Source of the DNA: CAXTPV01 sp964249405
Lineage (GTDB): Bacteria > Pseudomonadota > Alphaproteobacteria > Acetobacterales > Acetobacteraceae
Direction of reading: 5' to 3'
NCBI GenBank assembly: GCA_964249405.1
Contig: CAXUBX010000045.1
Span: 1 to 28,207, forward strand
DNA length: 28,207 nucleotides
Within the stretch, counting starts at the first letter, position 1. Each line of letters opens with the position of its first letter. The notes under the pieces are model-generated. The model made no database searches. It was not told the DNA's origin and saw nothing but the letters and a program-made list of their open reading frames with translations. Below, piece by piece: positions 25,933-28,207 of the stretch. Both the position numbers and the translations under genes were made by a program.

Positions 25933-25964
25933 TTGTCATGCCACGCCGCCAGAGGCAGCATGAC
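25933..25964 (+). promoter_or_regulatory. Candidate clpX promoter covered by an inverted repeat
   Basis: TTGTCA at 25933-25938 (five of six consensus bases) is followed after 17 bases by CAGCAT at 25956-25961, a weak -10. A perfect seven-base inverted repeat, GTCATGC (25935-25941) and GCATGAC (25958-25964), has its arms on these two elements, which is how a repressor operator would lie. Transcription would start near 25968, about 57 bases before the clpX ATG. I know of no regulator with this site. Confidence 0.4.
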
Positions 25965-26025
25965 GGACCGATGACGCTCCTGGGCCAACCCGGGAGGCCC
26001 GGCACTGGCCGGGGCAGGAGCAACG

Positions 26026-27282
26026 ATGAGCAAGTCCGGAGACAGCAAGAACACCCTCTACTGCTCGTTCTGCGGCAAGTCGCAGCACGAGGTCCGCAAG
26101 CTGATTGCCGGACCGACGGTGTTCATCTGCGACGAGTGCGTCGAGCTCTGCATGGACATCATCCGTGAAGAGCACAAGACCCACCTCGTGAAAAGCCGGG
26201 ACGGGGTGCCGACTCCGAAGGAGATCTGCAAGGTCCTCGACGACTACGTGATCGGCCAGAGCCACGCGAAGAAGGTCCTCTCGGTCGCGGTGCACAACCA
26301 CTACAAGCGCCTCGCGCACGGACAGAAGAACAACGACGTCGAGATCGCGAAGTCGAACATCCTCCTGGTCGGACCGACCGGATCGGGCAAGACGCTGCTG
26401 GCACAGACGCTGGCGCGGATCCTCGACGTGCCGTTCACGATGGCGGATGCGACGACGCTGACCGAGGCCGGTTACGTCGGCGAGGACGTCGAGAACATCA
26501 TCCTGAAGCTGCTGCAGTCGGCCGACTACAACGTCGAGCGGGCGCAGCGCGGCATCGTCTACATCGACGAGGTCGACAAGATCAGCCGCAAGTCGGACAA
26601 TCCGTCGATCACCCGCGACGTGTCCGGCGAGGGTGTCCAGCAGGCGCTGCTCAAGATCATGGAGGGGACCATCGCCTCGGTCCCGCCGCAGGGAGGGCGG
26701 AAGCACCCGCAGCAGGAGTTCCTCCAGGTCGACACGACCAACATCCTGTTCATCTGCGGTGGCGCCTTCGCGGGGCTCGAGAAGATCATCGGATCGCGCG
26801 GAAAGGGGTCGGGGATCGGCTTCGGGGCCGACGTGAGAGGGCCCGACGAGCGGCGGGCCGGGGCGATCCTGCACGAGGTCGAGCCCGAGGATCTTCTGAA
26901 GTTCGGGCTCATTCCCGAGTTCATCGGTCGTCTGCCCGTCGTGGCGACACTCGAGGACCTGGACGAGGCGGCGCTGATCGAGATCCTCACCAAGCCGCGG
27001 AACGCGCTCTCCAAGCAGTACGCCAGACTGTTCGAGATGGAGGGGGTGAAGCTGTCGTTCACCGAGGAGGCGCTGCGCTCGGTGGCGATCCGGGCGATCG
27101 CCCGGAAGACCGGCGCCCGCGGGCTTCGCTCGATCATGGAGGCCATCCTGCTCCCGACGATGTTCGACCTTCCGGGACTGGAAGGGGTCGAGGAGGTGGT
27201 GATCAATCGGGAGGTGGCCGAGAGCAAGGCGCAGCCCGTGTTCGTCTACGGCCAGGAGAAGGTGGTCGAACAGAGCGCCTGA
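26026..27282 (+). CDS. clpX: ATP-dependent Clp protease ATPase ClpX
   Basis: A 418-residue AAA+ unfoldase that feeds substrates to ClpP. The N-terminal zinc-binding domain has Cys13, Cys16, Cys35 and Cys38. Walker A is GPTGSGKT at 116-123, Walker B is IVYIDEVDKI (177-186), and the pore loop GYVGED is at 149-154. The ClpP-docking loop IGF is at 264-266 (GSGIGFGADV), and the sensor-2 Arg is in KTGARGLRSIME. CAGGAG lies six bases before the ATG. Length and all motifs are normal. Confidence 0.97.
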   Translation: MSKSGDSKNTLYCSFCGKSQHEVRKLIAGPTVFICDECVELCMDIIREEHKTHLVKSRDGVPTPKEICKVLDDYVIGQSHAKKVLSVAVHNHYKRLAHGQKNNDVEIAKSNILLVGPTGSGKTLLAQTLARILDVPFTMADATTLTEAGYVGEDVENIILKLLQSADYNVERAQRGIVYIDEVDKISRKSDNPSITRDVSGEGVQQALLKIMEGTIASVPPQGGRKHPQQEFLQVDTTNILFICGGAFAGLEKIIGSRGKGSGIGFGADVRGPDERRAGAILHEVEPEDLLKFGLIPEFIGRLPVVATLEDLDEAALIEILTKPRNALSKQYARLFEMEGVKLSFTEEALRSVAIRAIARKTGARGLRSIMEAILLPTMFDLPGLEGVEEVVINREVAESKAQPVFVYGQEKVVEQSA

Positions 27283-27315
27283 CCTCGATCGCGAGGCGAG
27301 GGGCCGGCCGGTCCC

Positions 27316-27344
27316 TTGTGCGGGATGCCGGTCCCGACGATATG
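27316..27344 (+). promoter_or_regulatory. Candidate lon promoter
   Basis: TTGTGC (27316-27321) and GATATG (27339-27344) are separated by exactly 17 bases, in the 167-base gap between clpX and lon. The -35 context CCCTTG resembles heat-shock (RpoH) -35 elements, which would fit the heat-inducibility of lon in other bacteria, but the -10 looks more like a sigma70 element. The message would have a leader of about 100 bases. Confidence 0.4.
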
Positions 27345-27449
27345 GGTTCGGTCGAGCGAGCGGCCGGAGCTCGGTCGACGAGTTCCTGACCGGGCGCCGT
27401 GCCGATCATCGGGCGGTTCTCGCGTTGGCTGTCCATCAGGAGGTCATCC

Positions 27450-28207
27450 ATGACTGACGAAACCGAGAGCCGGGCTGCTGAGCCGGCCGGTGCCGAACCG
27501 ATGGCGGTGCTCCCGCTGCGGGACATCGTGGTCTTTCCGCACATGATCGTGCCGCTTTTCGTGGGTCGCGAGAAGTCGGTTCGCGCGCTCGAGGCGGTGA
27601 CGAAGGACGACAAGCAGATCCTGCTGGTCGCACAGAAGAACGCGGCACAGGACGACCCCGGCGCGGACGACATCTATCGGGCCGGGACGATCTCCACGAT
27701 CCTCCAGCTGCTCAAGTTGCCGGATGGCACAGTCAAGGTCCTGGTCGAGGGCCAGCGCCGGGCCCGCATCACCGGCTTTACCCAGACCGACAGCCATTTC
27801 GAGGCAACCGTCGAGGGGGTCCCGGAAAGTGTCGGGGAGGATGTTCCGGAAGTGGAGGCGCTCGGCCGCACCGTCGTCGGGCAGTTCGAGCAATATATCA
27901 AGCTCAACAAGAAGATCGCACCCGAGGTCCTGGTCTCGCTGAACCAGATCGACGAGCCGTCGAAGCTCGCAGACACGATCGCGAGCCATCTGACGCTCAA
28001 GATCTCCGACAAGCAGGAGCTGCTCGAGACCGAGAAGGTTGCCGAACGGCTCGAGCGTGTGTTTGCGCACATGGAAGCCGAGATCGGCGTTCTCCAGGTG
28101 GAGAAGCGCATCCGGAACCGCGTCAAACGTCAGATGGAGAAGACGCAGCGCGAGTATTATCTCAACGAGCAGATGAAGGCGATCCAGAAGGAGCTCGGCG
28201 AGGGCGA
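27450..28207 (+). CDS. lon: ATP-dependent protease Lon (5' part, runs off the window)
   Basis: The first 252 codons of Lon, with no stop before the window edge. The visible part is the LAN/PUA-like substrate-binding domain (PMAVLPLRDIVVFPHMIVPLFVGREKS at about 17-43) followed by the helical linker that begins the second N-terminal part (QVEKRIRNRVKRQMEKTQREYYLNEQMKAIQKELGEG). The AAA+ and Ser-Lys protease domains lie beyond the edge. AGGAGG at 27438-27443 is an ideal ribosome binding site for ATG 27450. Follows clpX by 167 bases and completes the tig-clpP-clpX-lon block. Confidence 0.96.
   Translation, partial: MTDETESRAAEPAGAEPMAVLPLRDIVVFPHMIVPLFVGREKSVRALEAVTKDDKQILLVAQKNAAQDDPGADDIYRAGTISTILQLLKLPDGTVKVLVEGQRRARITGFTQTDSHFEATVEGVPESVGEDVPEVEALGRTVVGQFEQYIKLNKKIAPEVLVSLNQIDEPSKLADTIASHLTLKISDKQELLETEKVAERLERVFAHMEAEIGVLQVEKRIRNRVKRQMEKTQREYYLNEQMKAIQKELGEG

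Noticed and set aside
27283..27296. CCTCG-ATCG-CGAGG hairpin right after clpX
   Set aside because: The stem has only five pairs and no T-run follows; common by chance at this base composition.
27443..27454. GTCAT-CC-ATGAC symmetry over the lon start, similar to the clpX repeat arms
   Set aside because: The arms are only five bases and include the ribosome binding region and the start codon, so chance is the simplest explanation.

Overview
The window looks like core chromosome of a very GC-rich alphaproteobacterium, most likely Rhodospirillales/Acetobacteraceae-like. This is inferred from the G+C-rich codon use, the alphaproteobacterial flavour of ClpP, ClpX, trigger factor and SufB, the tig-clpP-clpX-lon order, and a complete suf operon led by an Rrf2-family regulator. 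I cannot name the genus. No insertion sequence, phage gene, CRISPR array, rRNA or toxin-antitoxin pair is visible, and base usage is even throughout.

Left part (1-7.8 kb): a small secreted low-complexity protein (+) converges on a metallo-beta-lactamase-fold hydrolase (-). The hydrolase overlaps the end of a divergent phosphoenolpyruvate carboxylase homologue (-), which lies behind an HPP-family membrane protein (-). Facing the other way are a DUF445 membrane protein and a luciferase-like flavin monooxygenase (+). A small membrane protein (-) closes this part.

Middle (7.8-14.4 kb): one operon for Fe-S cluster assembly, sufR-sufB-sufC-sufD-sufS-sufU-sufT-sufA, with overlapping or closely spaced genes. 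A perfect inverted repeat with Rrf2/IscR-like geometry lies just before sufR and is a good candidate operator. SufBCD is the scaffold/ATPase, SufS with SufU supplies sulfur, and SufA and SufT act in carriage and maturation.

Next (14.5-22.1 kb): an RNA-modifying methyltransferase overlaps a DEAD-box RNA helicase (both -). The helicase is divergent from a GH15 glucoamylase/trehalase-like enzyme (+). That enzyme ends exactly where a soluble PAS-PAS histidine kinase ends from the opposite strand. The kinase follows a four-helix CopD-like membrane protein.

Right part (22.1-28.2 kb): bifunctional NAD(P)H-hydrate repair enzyme nnr, a tRNA-Leu(UAG), then the protein quality-control block tig, clpP, clpX and the start of lon, which runs off the window. 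Candidate promoters with sigma70-like spacing precede the helicase, clpX and lon.

I do not see a convincing wholly new system. The best leads are the carboxylase homologue with altered signature residues, the suf operator, the clpX promoter covered by an inverted repeat, and the CopD-like/histidine-kinase pair.
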